From Rhodocyclaceae bacterium (GTDB lineage Bacteria; Pseudomonadota; Gammaproteobacteria; Burkholderiales; Rhodocyclaceae), in contig JAHDYG010000010.1 in NCBI GenBank assembly GCA_023383815.1, forward strand, positions 1 through 64,000: a stretch of DNA of 64,000 nucleotides, read 5' to 3'. A model generated the notes under the pieces. It worked only from the letters and a program-made list of their open reading frames with translations. It made no database searches and was not told the DNA's origin. The position numbers were made by a program, and so were the translations under genes. Below, piece after piece: positions 27,001 to 36,184 of the stretch; the first letter of the stretch is position 1; every line of letters begins with the position of its first letter.

Positions 27001-28900
27001 CGTGAAAGAGCGGGCGCAGGGCGTGGATGTTCAGTTCCTCGACGCCGCCATAGGTCAGGCCGAAGTCGTGCAGCCAGACCCGGCTGCCGTCCTGACGCAC
27101 GATCTCCGAGGGCTGTTCGTCGATGACGCGCACGCCCATGCGCTCGAGCATCGGCAGGCTGTGCGACAGCGCAACGGGTCCATCGGCGCGGTAGAGACGG
27201 AAGTTCAGTCGGCCGGAAGGCGCTTCGAGCGGCACATAGAGATTCATCCCGAGGCCGCTGGCCGGGTCGAGATTCTCCATCTGCTCGATGTCATAGACGG
27301 CCACACGGGCCGCATACTTCTCGCGGTAGCCGGCCGGAAACCCGCTCCCGTAGCGGCGCAGCAACGCAAGTCCGCGCTCCTCGCCGTAGTGTTCGACCAG
27401 TGCCTGCTGCAGGTCGTCTTCCCAGCGGCGCGATGCGCGCACGAGCCGCGCCTCCAGCTCGCGGACGTCATAGGATGGAACCGTTGAATCGCGGGTACGG
27501 ACGATGATCAGGATGCGCGCCAGCGCCGATTCCGAGAAATGCACGTCGAACTCGGACGAAACGCCATTGAACGCCTCCATGAGCACGGCCTGCATGCGCT
27601 GGCGCTGCTCGGTATTGTAGTTCTCGCGCGGCACGTAGATCAGACACGAGACGAAGCGCGCGAAGGGGTCGCAGCGCACGAACAGGCGGGTGCGCAGCCG
27701 CTCGCCCAGGCGCAGGATGCCCATCGCATGGGCGTACAGTTCATCGGTCGAGATCTGGAACAGCTCATCGCGCGGATAGCGCTCGAGGATGGTCAGCAGT
27801 GCCTTCGCGGCATGGCTTCCGGGCAGGAAGCCGGCGTGCTCGATGACCGCCGACACCTTGCGGCGCAGCAGCGGAACGAGGGTCGGACTGGTACTGTAGG
27901 CCGTCGACGCGAGCAGGCCGATGATGCGTCGCTCGCCGGTCACACGCCCGTTCCCATCGAAGCTCTTGAGACCGATGTAGTCGAGATAGCCCGGGCGATG
28001 GACCGTCGAGCGCGTGTTCGACTTGGTGATCATGAAGAGATTGGGCAGGTGTGCCTGGGCCTTGATCTGCGGCGGCAGCGCAGCGAAGGAACGCGACTGC
28101 CCCTCATCACCGCTTTCGCGCAACAGACCAAGGCCGGTGCCCGGACGGATGCGCAGCTCGCTCTCCCCGCCTTCGCTGCCGAGCTCGTAGTCGCGGCAGC
28201 CGAGCACGACGAAATTGTCATTGTCGAGCCACTTCAGGAAGGCCAGCACTTCGGCACGCTCGTCCGGATCGGTCGGCCCCTTGCCGCACGCGAGCTCCTC
28301 CATGATGTCGGCCATCCGGGCGCGCATCGCGGGCCAGTCGGTCACGGCCGCCTCGACGTCCGCCAGCACGCGCTCCAGCCCCTGCTGCAGCGCCAGAAGA
28401 TCGGCCGACTCGGTCCGCCGGTCGACCTCGACATGCATCATCGACTCGTAGCGGGCCTTCTTGCCAGGGGCGTCCAGGACACGGGTGAGCTCTCCGGCCG
28501 CGTTGCGCTCGACGGCCACCACCGGGTGGATGATCAGATGCAGCGTCAGCCCCTGGCGGTTGACCTCCATCGTGACCGAGTCGACGAGAAACGGACGGTC
28601 ATCGCAGATGATCTCGATCACGGTATGGGTGGATTCCCAGCCGTGTTCTTCGAGGCGCGGGTTGTAGACCCGGACGCGCGTGCCGTTCGCGCGGCGACGC
28701 ACGAAGTGCCACTGGCTGAGCACCGCGCCGTACAGATCCGACACCGGAAACCCGGCCAGATCATCCGGATCGACCTGCCCGAAGTAGCGACACGCGAACT
28801 GCTCGACCAGCCCCGCCTGCTCGCCCGGCAACTTGCTCCGGATCAGTTCCAGCACGGCATCGAGCTGCGCGACGCCCCCTTCTGTTTGGTTGTTCTTCAC
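24083..28900 (-). CDS. gdhB: NAD-specific glutamate dehydrogenase, large (about 180 kDa) type
   Basis: A 1605-residue NAD-glutamate dehydrogenase of the GDH-180 class (Bac_GDH), which deaminates glutamate to 2-oxoglutarate. The N-terminal half carries ACT-like regulatory domains ([16 protein letters not shown]). The catalytic part runs from about residue 770 to 1250 with [20 protein letters not shown], the [12 protein letters not shown] segment with the catalytic lysine, the [17 protein letters not shown] region and [28 protein letters not shown]. The long C-terminal helical domain follows. The length agrees with the 1600-residue family. A GAGCGAGCAGTGAAG stretch precedes the ATG. The gene stands alone; a large catabolic GDH fits the nearby alanine and D-amino-acid dehydrogenases. 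Confidence 0.96.
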   Translation of the reverse strand: [1605 protein letters not shown]

Positions 28901-29130
28901 TGCTCGCTCTCCATGGGTGAGCCGCCCGAGAGACCGTATTCCTTCAGTCCTGCGGCGAGATCGACCGGTTGCAAAAACGGAAATGCGCCACCAGGGCGCG
29001 TGAAATTCATACTAGGCCCGGCAGGGGTTTCCCGACAGTTGCCGTTATCCCCTACCGGTTATCCCGTACAGCCCGCCACCCGCCGGATGGCCCCGGGATC
29101 AGGCTGCGGGACCTGGTGCGCCAGTAGGGC

Positions 29131-29547
29131 TCAGACGAGCGAAGGCCCCGAGACGATGTGCACGGCGTCCTTCTCGGTGATCGGCAGCGAGGCGCCCGCC
29201 AGAACATGCGCGGTCAACCAGTCTTCCAGGCGCTCACGCCCGTCCGCATCGATCGAATCGAACACGCACCCGGCCTGCCCGCCGGCCGGGTTGCCGATGT
29301 AGTTCACGACCCTGGCGCTCCCACGGATTTCGTCCGGAACCCGGGCGCGCTGCAATACGAAATGATAGGTGCGGTCGCTCGCAAGCGGCGACGTCGCAGG
29401 CACCGAAAACCCCTCCAGCGACAGGTCCAGCAAGGGCAGGCGTTCGCTGTCGAGCAGCACCCAGAAGCAGTACTCGCCCCGTCGCTGTGCGACGAAGCGC
29501 TGGCGCTTTCTGCGCTCTGCCGTTGCCTGTTCTGCCGATCCGATCAT
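29131..29547 (-). CDS. PilZ-domain protein
   Basis: A 138-residue single PilZ-domain protein. The c-di-GMP binding pieces are visible: RRKRQRFVAQRR near residue 12 (RxxxR motif) and LPLLDLSLEGFSV near residue 40 (D/NxSxxG motif). It is therefore a likely c-di-GMP receptor, without a fused output domain. The start at 29547 is preceded by GAGGGAGGGAACC, one of the strongest ribosome sites in the window. It is the last of the minus-strand run from argS, separated from the DMT exporter gene by 106 bases. Target is unknown. Confidence 0.88.
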   Translation of the reverse strand: MIGSAEQATAERRKRQRFVAQRRGEYCFWVLLDSERLPLLDLSLEGFSVPATSPLASDRTYHFVLQRARVPDEIRGSARVVNYIGNPAGGQAGCVFDSIDADGRERLEDWLTAHVLAGASLPITEKDAVHIVSGPSLV

Positions 29548-29653
29548 GGTTCCCTCCCTCGATGACTTGAAAGTGCCCTGCATTGGCCAGAATCACGAAC
29601 ATCATAATCGAAGAAGGCCCCGGAGCGCACCATTTTGGACCCTTGACGCACCA

Positions 29654-30565
29654 TTACGGTGCATTCCTGGTGGGCGCCTGGGCACGATTGGCGAGGAAGA
29701 CGCCCACCACGACCATGACGCCCCCGAGCAGACTCGCCAGGGCCAGGGTCTCGCCGAGCAGCAGCATCGAGAAGACGACCGCGAACACCGGCACGAGATT
29801 CGTGAACAGGGTCGCCGCTGCGGGGCCGATCGCGGCGACGGCCTGGTTGTACCAGACGAAAGCCACCGCGGTCGCACCGACGCCAAGATAGACGATCGCG
29901 AGCCACGACAGTGGCGACGGCCAGCCGATCCCGCCCTTCGCCAGCTCGAAGGCGGCCGGCAGAGCGAGCATCAGCGTGCCCCACAAGGTGGACCAGGCCG
30001 TCGCGGCGGTCGCATTCAGCCCCTGCATCGCACGCCGGCCGATCAGGGTGTAGGCGACCCAGGCGATCACGGCGAGCAGGATCCACAACTCGCCCAGACC
30101 GACCGCGCCGGACAAGGCGCCGGCCAGATCGCCGCGGGTGATGACCAGCGCCGCGCCGACGAGCGAGGTCACGACCCCGAACAGGCGTGCCCGGCTCCAG
30201 CGCTCACGGGCCAGCACGCGCATCGCCATCATCGTCATGATCGGTGACAGTGCGACGATCAGTGCCGCGCGCGAAGCCGGAAGATGTTCGAGGCCGGCCA
30301 GGAACAGGGCGTTGTAGGCGAACACTCCGGTCGCACCGAGCAGCAGCGTCGCAATCGTCTGGCTGCCGCTCAGCCGCGGCAGGTTGTTGGTCAGCCGGGC
30401 GAAGATCAGCAAGGGAATGAGCGCAACCGCGAAGCGCCCCGTCGCGGCGAGAAAATGCGGCATGTGCTGGGCCAGGTGGCGCCCGGCGATGAACGCGCCG
30501 CCCCAGAAGGCAGTACTGGCGACGAGCTTGAGATAGACCCCGGTCGGGATGACGGTCGGCGGCAT
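29654..30565 (-). CDS. EamA/DMT-family permease
   Basis: A 303-residue integral membrane protein of the drug/metabolite transporter superfamily. It has about ten membrane segments in two EamA repeats: the first begins STAFWGGAFIAGRHLAQHMP and the second begins WILLAVIAWVAYTLIGRR; the end FSMLLLGETLALASLLGGVMVVVGVFLA is the usual GE-containing last pair. These proteins export amino acids or other metabolites. It starts eight bases after the SDR stop, so the two are co-transcribed. The substrate is not predictable. Confidence 0.88.
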   Translation of the reverse strand: MPPTVIPTGVYLKLVASTAFWGGAFIAGRHLAQHMPHFLAATGRFAVALIPLLIFARLTNNLPRLSGSQTIATLLLGATGVFAYNALFLAGLEHLPASRAALIVALSPIMTMMAMRVLARERWSRARLFGVVTSLVGAALVITRGDLAGALSGAVGLGELWILLAVIAWVAYTLIGRRAMQGLNATAATAWSTLWGTLMLALPAAFELAKGGIGWPSPLSWLAIVYLGVGATAVAFVWYNQAVAAIGPAAATLFTNLVPVFAVVFSMLLLGETLALASLLGGVMVVVGVFLANRAQAPTRNAP

Positions 30566-30573
30566 CGGAACGG

Positions 30574-31374
30574 CTACAGGGGCAGTCCCCGCGGCTTGCG
30601 CCCGGCGCGCGCGAAGAGCGCATCGAACAGCGGATCGGGCAGGATGCGCAGGAGCTTCGCAACGATGCCCATCTGCCACGGCACCACGGCATACGAGCTA
30701 CCGGCGTCGATGACCCGCAGCATGCGCCTAGCCGCCTCGTCGGCATCGAGCAGGAAGGGCATCGGGTACGGATTGACCGCCGTCATCGGTGTCGCAATGT
30801 AGCCCGGCGCAATCGTCACGACCCGCACTCCGCTTCCGCGCAGCTCGACCCGCAGGCTTTCTAGGTAGGCGATCGCCGCCGCTTTCGATGCGCTGTAGGC
30901 GCCCGCACCGGGCAGGCCGCGCAGGCCGGCCACCGACGCGATCCCGACCAGCCGGCCCGTTCCGCGTGCGCGCATGCCGGCCACGAAGGGCTGGAAGGTT
31001 GCAACCATGCCATGCAGGTTCGTACGCAGGACCGTCTCGAACGCGGATAGATCCTCGACCGCCTCGGTGAGCGTGCCGACCGATACACCGGCGTTTGCGA
31101 TTACGACATCGGGCAGTCCGGCGCTTTCGACAAAGGCGGCCGCCGCCCGCTGCAACTGGAGCGCATCGCCGACGTCAGCGGCCAGTGCGAGGTGTTCGCC
31201 GGGCAATTCGGAACGCAGCGTCTGCAGAAGGTTCTCACGGCGCGCTACCAGTCCGATGCGCGCGCCGCGGCGCGCATAGTGGTGGGCAAGGGCGCGCCCG
31301 AGCCCGCTCGATGCGCCGGTCAGGAAAACACGAAGTCCGGCATCGGCCGGACTTCGAGGAGAGGTTTGTGGCAT
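30574..31374 (-). CDS. short-chain dehydrogenase/reductase
   Basis: A 266-residue classical SDR oxidoreductase. The NAD(P) motif VFLTGASSGLGRALAHHY lies near residue 16, followed by LVARR, which favours NADP; NAGVS, the catalytic Ser in VGIASVAG, and YSASK with the catalytic Tyr and Lys come in order. The C-terminal extension RMLRVIDAGSSYAVVPWQMGIVAKLLRILP is a type seen in lipid- or steroid-like SDRs. The ATG at 31374 (MPQTSP) is preferred; a GTG at 31386 is in frame. It lies between dsbA and the DMT exporter gene on the same strand. The substrate is unknown. Confidence 0.88.
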   Translation of the reverse strand: MPQTSPRSPADAGLRVFLTGASSGLGRALAHHYARRGARIGLVARRENLLQTLRSELPGEHLALAADVGDALQLQRAAAAFVESAGLPDVVIANAGVSVGTLTEAVEDLSAFETVLRTNLHGMVATFQPFVAGMRARGTGRLVGIASVAGLRGLPGAGAYSASKAAAIAYLESLRVELRGSGVRVVTIAPGYIATPMTAVNPYPMPFLLDADEAARRMLRVIDAGSSYAVVPWQMGIVAKLLRILPDPLFDALFARAGRKPRGLPL

Positions 31375-31426
31375 CGCCCGGATCACGCCATCCGCACGTC
31401 GGTCCGCGGCCCCGGAGCGAACCGGC

Positions 31427-32068
31427 TCACGAGCGTCCGCCTTCCGTGCGCACCATCTCGATCAGCTTGTCGACGACGGCCAGCGCGTTCTCGTGGCTTC
31501 CCGCGACCGATGCCGAGGTGATGTACTGACCGTCCACCGCCATCGTCGGAACGCCTTGCACCTTGTAGGCACGCGTCACCTGGTCGGCGCGCTGCACGAG
31601 CGCCTGGAGGGCGAACGACTTGTACGTATCCATGAAGGCCTTCGCGTCGACGTCGTACTTCCCGACCCAGTCGGCCACGCCCTCCTCCGTGAAGAGCGGC
31701 AGGCGCTCATCCTGAACCCCGGCAAAGATCCCGTCCTGCAGCTTTGCGAGCGTGCCGGTGCGTTCGGCCGTGTAATGCAGGCGCGCAAGACCGCGCAATT
31801 GCTCGTTGCCCCAGATCACCGGAACGGCGCGAAACGCGACATCGCCCGGCAGCGATTCGAGCCACTGCTTGATGAGGGGATGGAAGTCGCGACAATGCGG
31901 GCAGCCGTAATGGAAGAACTCGAGCACCTCGATCTTGCCGGCTTCCTCCGGTGCGATCCGGTTCGGCATCTTCCGGAAGCGCAGGTTCTCCTGCGCCAGC
32001 ACGGCTGGTCCCGCCGAGGCGAGCAGCCCCAGCACCGACAACTGTTTGAGCATCGCGCGACGATTCAT
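31427..32068 (-). CDS. dsbA: thiol:disulfide interchange protein DsbA
   Basis: A 213-residue periplasmic dithiol oxidase. A signal peptide of about 25 residues ends at PAVLAQ; the thioredoxin fold contains LEFFHYGCPHCRDF, with active cysteines Cys56 and Cys59 (CPHC as in E. coli DsbA), the helical insert, and the cis-proline loop QGVPTMAVDG. It introduces disulfide bonds into exported proteins. It follows the SPOR gene with an 87-base gap in an argS-SPOR-dsbA-SDR order that I associate with related betaproteobacteria. The conventional start MNRRAML places the signal correctly. Confidence 0.95.
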   Translation of the reverse strand: MNRRAMLKQLSVLGLLASAGPAVLAQENLRFRKMPNRIAPEEAGKIEVLEFFHYGCPHCRDFHPLIKQWLESLPGDVAFRAVPVIWGNEQLRGLARLHYTAERTGTLAKLQDGIFAGVQDERLPLFTEEGVADWVGKYDVDAKAFMDTYKSFALQALVQRADQVTRAYKVQGVPTMAVDGQYITSASVAGSHENALAVVDKLIEMVRTEGGRS

Positions 32069-32155
32069 GTTCTGAATTTCTCCACTTCCGGTTCATTGGT
32101 CAGGATCGGACAGCCCCTCTGTGGGCGGGTTCCACGGCCCGGCACACACCCATCC

Positions 32156-32731
32156 TCAAGGATTGACGCGCACCACCGCAGCCGTGACGCCGGCCGTGGC
32201 CAGACGCGCACGAATCGGGTTCATTTCTTCCGGCTTGTCGAACGGACCGATACGGACCCGGTGCACGATGCGGCCATCGGCCAGCTGGGTGCGCTGCGCG
32301 CTGGCTTCGATGCCGTTCAATGCGAGGAGTGCCTTCATGTTGTCCGCCTCGGACGGATCCTCGAACGCCCCGGCCTGCAGGTACAGCCGCTCTCCAGCGG
32401 GCTGGACCGGAACGGCCTGTGCCGGCGCTTCCGGCTCGCTTGCGGCACCCGAGCCTTGCGGGAGGATCTTGTAGAACTCGAAATCCTGCTTGACCAGCGG
32501 ACGATCCCCCGGCTTCCCGGGCAGAGGGCGCGGCGGCTGATCGATGGCACCCCGGGTCGGCGCCGCGCCATGATCCTGAAACGGCGAATTGCGAGTGAAG
32601 TACCACGCCGTACCGGCCGCGAGCATGGCACCCACCACGAGACCGATGAAGATCCCGACAACAATGCCGCCGCCACTTCGGCGCGCCGGCGCCCTGCGCG
32701 AGGACGGGCGGGGTTTCTGGTCACGACTCAC
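32156..32731 (-). CDS. SPOR-domain cell-division-type protein (FtsN-like)
   Basis: A 191-residue bitopic membrane protein. Basic cytoplasmic residues 1-20 are followed by one membrane helix (GGIVVGIFIGLVVGAMLAAG), a proline-rich periplasmic linker, and a C-terminal SPOR domain (about 115-191: RLYLQAGAFEDPSEADNMKALLA, RVRIGPFDKPEEM). SPOR domains bind denuded septal peptidoglycan, and this layout is that of FtsN. It begins 15 bases after the argS stop, a linkage seen in many Beta- and Gammaproteobacteria, and so is co-transcribed with argS. It may be FtsN itself or a related SPOR protein. Confidence 0.88.
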   Translation of the reverse strand: MSRDQKPRPSSRRAPARRSGGGIVVGIFIGLVVGAMLAAGTAWYFTRNSPFQDHGAAPTRGAIDQPPRPLPGKPGDRPLVKQDFEFYKILPQGSGAASEPEAPAQAVPVQPAGERLYLQAGAFEDPSEADNMKALLALNGIEASAQRTQLADGRIVHRVRIGPFDKPEEMNPIRARLATAGVTAAVVRVNP

Positions 32732-32746
32732 GTCATTCTCCGTTGA

Positions 32747-34510
32747 TCACATCGACTCCGGCGCACTGACCCCCAGCAATGCGAGCCCCGTCGCCAGGAC
32801 CTGACGCACCGCGCAGGCGAGCGCAAGACGCGCATCGCGAAGCGCCGCGTCGTCGACGAGCATGCGCTCGGCGTTGTACCAGGCGTGAAACTCGCCCGCC
32901 AGTTCGCGCACGAAGAACGCCACCTGATGCGGCGCATGATCGGCCGCAGCGCTCTGCACCACTTCGGGAAAGGCGGCAAGCTGCGTGCACAGGGCCAGCT
33001 CGCGCTCGCCGCGAAGCAGCGCCGGGTCGGCCGCCGAGAGATCGGCAAGCTCACCGCCCCACTGCTGGAGCACCGAGCAGATCCGCGCATGCGCATACTG
33101 CACATAGTAGACCGGGTTTTCGTTGCTGCGGCTCTTGGCCAGATCGAGATCGAAGTCGAGATGCTGGTCGCTCTTGCGCAGCACATAGAAGAAGCGGCAG
33201 GCATCGTTGCCGACTTCCTCGCGCAGTTCGCGCAAGGTCACGAACTCCCCCGAGCGGGTGGACATCGACGCCTTCTGCCCGTTCCGGTACAGCACCGCGA
33301 ACTGCACCAGGTCGACTTCGAGCTTCTCCGGCGGCAGACCGAGGGCCGCCACGGCTCCCCTCACCCGCGCAATGTAGCCATGGTGGTCGGCCCCCCAGAC
33401 ATCGACGATGCGGTCGAAGCCGCGTTCATACTTGTTCAGGTGGTAGGCGATGTCCGACGCGAAATAGGTGTACTGCCCGTTCTCGCGCTGCACCACACGG
33501 TCCTTCTCGTCGCCGAAGGCGCTGGAGCGGAACCAGCGTGCTCCGTCCTGCACGTACACATGCCCATGGCGCTCCAGTTCCGCAACGGCACGCTCGACGA
33601 GGCCGGTGTCGAACAGACTCTTCTCCGAGAACCACTTGTCGAACCGTACGCCGAATGCCTGCAGATCATCGCGACAATCGCCCAGTTGCTCGTTCAACGC
33701 GAAGCCGTGCACCCAGGCGTAGTCTTCGTCGAGCAGGCGCTTGGCGTTTGCGATCAGCGCATCGAGGTGTTCCTCGCGCTGGCGCCCCGCCTCGTCGTCG
33801 TGCCGCCCGGCGTCCGGCAGGCCCGGCGTGCCTTCGAGCACCTGTTGCGCGCTCACCCGCGCGAAGCGGTCCTGGTGCGCATCGCGCATCTCGCGCGCCA
33901 TGTCGATCACGTAGTCGCCACGGTAGCCGTTCGGCGGAAACGGCACTTCGATGCCGAAGAAGGCGAGATAGCGCAACCACGTCGACAGCGCGAGGATGTC
34001 CATCTGGCGGCCGGCATCGTTGATGTAGTACTCCTGGTACACGTCGTACCCGGCAAACCCGAGCACCGCAGAGAGCGAAGCGCCGTAGGCAGCGCCGCGG
34101 CCGTGGCCGACATGCAGGGGTCCGGTCGGATTCGCCGATACGTATTCGACCTGCACCTTGATGCCCTTCTCGGTACCGCTTCCAAAGGCACCGCCGGCCG
34201 CAAGCACGGCGCGTACGACCGCCGTCTTGGCGCCGGCCGCGAGGGTGAAGTTGATGAATCCGGCGCCTGCGATCTCGACCTTCGCAACCAGATCGGAGGG
34301 CGGCAGTTCGGCCATCAGCAGATTCGCCAGTTCGCGCGGATTTCTCCGCAGCGGCTTCGCGAGCTGCAGCGCCAGGTTGCTGGCAAAATCGCCGTGGTCG
34401 GCCTGCTTGGGCCGCTCCAGGTGGATCGGGGTGTCGGCCTGATCGGGCGCCACGCTCTTGAGCGCGGCACGCAACAGCTCGGCCAGTCGGGATTTGGGGT
34501 CAGCGCTCAT
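32747..34510 (-). CDS. argS: arginine-tRNA ligase
   Basis: A 587-residue class I arginyl-tRNA synthetase. The N-terminal Add-1 domain (HLERPKQADHGDFASNLALQLA) is followed by the HIGH-type motif in ANPTGPLHVGHGRGAAYG and, later, the KMSKS-equivalent KASMSTRSG. The C-terminal DALR anticodon-binding domain ends the protein (YVQYAHARICSVLQ, HAWYNAERMLVDD). The start MSADPKSRLAELLR is the typical N-terminus; the frame stays open far upstream antisense to ubiB but without homology. It heads the run argS-SPOR-dsbA-SDR-DMT. A TATAAT hexamer on the minus strand lies about 30 bases before the start. Confidence 0.97.
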   Translation of the reverse strand: MSADPKSRLAELLRAALKSVAPDQADTPIHLERPKQADHGDFASNLALQLAKPLRRNPRELANLLMAELPPSDLVAKVEIAGAGFINFTLAAGAKTAVVRAVLAAGGAFGSGTEKGIKVQVEYVSANPTGPLHVGHGRGAAYGASLSAVLGFAGYDVYQEYYINDAGRQMDILALSTWLRYLAFFGIEVPFPPNGYRGDYVIDMAREMRDAHQDRFARVSAQQVLEGTPGLPDAGRHDDEAGRQREEHLDALIANAKRLLDEDYAWVHGFALNEQLGDCRDDLQAFGVRFDKWFSEKSLFDTGLVERAVAELERHGHVYVQDGARWFRSSAFGDEKDRVVQRENGQYTYFASDIAYHLNKYERGFDRIVDVWGADHHGYIARVRGAVAALGLPPEKLEVDLVQFAVLYRNGQKASMSTRSGEFVTLRELREEVGNDACRFFYVLRKSDQHLDFDLDLAKSRSNENPVYYVQYAHARICSVLQQWGGELADLSAADPALLRGERELALCTQLAAFPEVVQSAAADHAPHQVAFFVRELAGEFHAWYNAERMLVDDAALRDARLALACAVRQVLATGLALLGVSAPESM

Positions 34511-34539
34511 GGCACGCGAGGATTCGAAAAGGGCTGAAT

Positions 34540-34547
34540 TATAACGG
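34540..34547 (-). promoter_or_regulatory. -10 element TATAAT for argS
   Basis: On the minus strand the sequence CCGTTATAATTCAG contains a perfect -10 hexamer about 30 bases before the argS start. No good -35 is found 17 bases away, so it may depend on other contacts. The same bases read TTATAA on the plus strand and might also serve ubiB. Confidence 0.4.
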
Positions 34548-34654
34548 ATGGCAGCCCGCCTGCCGGGTAAGCATTGGTTGCACACCCCCGCTTCACGGCG
34601 CGAGCGGACGGGAATTGCGTTAAAGTCGCTGCTTTGCCGATTCTGCCTGCTGCC

Positions 34655-36184
34655 GTGCGCCTGTTCCGTCTCGCCAAGATCCTCACCGTCGGCCTGCGCT
34701 TCGGCCTCGATCAGATGGTGCTCGACGCCGACTCCAGCGGGCGCCTGCTGCGGCTGTGGCACTTCTTCTTTTTCTGGCGCCGCTTCCGCGAACCCCGCGC
34801 GGTGCGCCTGCGCCGTGCGCTCGAGTCGCTGGGCCCGATCTTCGTCAAGTTCGGCCAGATGCTGTCGACGCGCCGCGACCTTCTGCCGACCGACCTCGCC
34901 GACGAACTCGCCCTGCTCCAGGACCAGGTCCCGCCGTTTCCCGAGGCCCAGGCGCTGAAGGTCATCGAAGGCTTCTACCACAGGCCTGTCGACGAGGTAT
35001 TCCACAAGTTCGAGCGCACCCCGGTCGCCTCGGCATCGGTCGCACAGGTGCACTTTGCCGAACTGCCCGACGGCACCGAGGTCGCGGTCAAGATCCTGCG
35101 CCCCGGCATCGAACGCGTGATCGCACACGACATCGCACTGCTCGAAACCGCTGCGATCCTGCTCGACAAGCTGTGGGTCGAAGGCCGCCGGCTCAAGCCC
35201 CGCGAGGTCGTCGCCGAATTCTCGAAGTACCTCAACGATGAACTCGACCTCATGCGCGAGGCCGCGAACTGCTCGCAACTGCGACGCAACTTCACCGATT
35301 CGCCGCTGCTCGTCGTGCCCGAGGTGTACTGGGATTGGTGCGGTCGCTCGGTGATGGTGATGGAGCGCATGCGCGGGATCCCGATCTCGCGCATCGAAGC
35401 ACTCAAGGCGCAGGGAACAGACCTCTCGGCACTGTCGCGCGCCGGGGTCGAGATCTTCTTCACACAGGTCTTCCGCGACGGCTTCTTCCACGCCGACATG
35501 CACCCGGGCAACATCTTCGTGCACGCCGACGGACGCTACATCGCGCTCGACTTCGGCATCATGGGCACGCTCAACGAGGAGGACAAGAACTACCTCGCGC
35601 AGAACTTCCTCGCCTTCTTCAAGCGCGACTACCGGCGCGTCGCACTCGCCCACATCGAGGCCGGCTGGGTGCCGGCACACACGCGTGTGGACGAGTTCGA
35701 GGCGGCGATCCGCACGGTGTGCGAACCGATCTTCGACAAGCCCTTGAAGGACATCTCCTTCGGCAAGACGCTGCTGCGCCTCTTTCAGACCGCGCGCCGC
35801 TTCGAGATGGAAGTCCAGCCGCAGCTCGTGCTGCTGCAAAAGACGCTGCTCAACATCGAGGGACTGGGCCGCCAGCTCGACCCGGAGCTCGACCTGTGGA
35901 AGACCGCCAAGCCTTTCCTCGAACGCTGGATGGACGAGCAGGTCGGCTGGCGCGCGCTCGTCGCCGGCATCCGCAGTGAAGCGCCCAACTGGGCCGCGAC
36001 GCTGCCGCAACTGCCGCGGCTCGTGCACCAGGCCCTGACCGAGCCCGCGCGTCGCCAGCGCGAGCAGCAGGACGAACTCGCTCGGCTGTCCGCCGGACAA
36101 CGCCGCAACAACCGATTGCTCGGCTTCGCAGGCGCCCTGCTCGTCGCGCTGCTTGCGATCGAAGTGTATCGAATGTTCGGCTGA
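34655..36184 (+). CDS. ubiB: UbiB-type atypical kinase for ubiquinone biosynthesis
   Basis: A 509-residue UbiB/ABC1/ADCK protein needed for ubiquinone biosynthesis, acting as an atypical membrane-linked kinase or ATPase. The KxGQ signature is in [62 protein letters not shown] contains the A-rich loop and the lysine; HADMHPGN and ALDFGIMG supply the catalytic and metal-binding parts. A C-terminal membrane helix ([18 protein letters not shown]) anchors it. I choose the GTG at 34655 since the family begins near [11 protein letters not shown]; the frame opens at 34574 (TTG). It is divergent from argS. Confidence 0.93.
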   Translation: MRLFRLAKILTVGLRFGLDQMVLDADSSGRLLRLWHFFFFWRRFREPRAVRLRRALESLGPIFVKFGQMLSTRRDLLPTDLADELALLQDQVPPFPEAQALKVIEGFYHRPVDEVFHKFERTPVASASVAQVHFAELPDGTEVAVKILRPGIERVIAHDIALLETAAILLDKLWVEGRRLKPREVVAEFSKYLNDELDLMREAANCSQLRRNFTDSPLLVVPEVYWDWCGRSVMVMERMRGIPISRIEALKAQGTDLSALSRAGVEIFFTQVFRDGFFHADMHPGNIFVHADGRYIALDFGIMGTLNEEDKNYLAQNFLAFFKRDYRRVALAHIEAGWVPAHTRVDEFEAAIRTVCEPIFDKPLKDISFGKTLLRLFQTARRFEMEVQPQLVLLQKTLLNIEGLGRQLDPELDLWKTAKPFLERWMDEQVGWRALVAGIRSEAPNWAATLPQLPRLVHQALTEPARRQREQQDELARLSAGQRRNNRLLGFAGALLVALLAIEVYRMFG

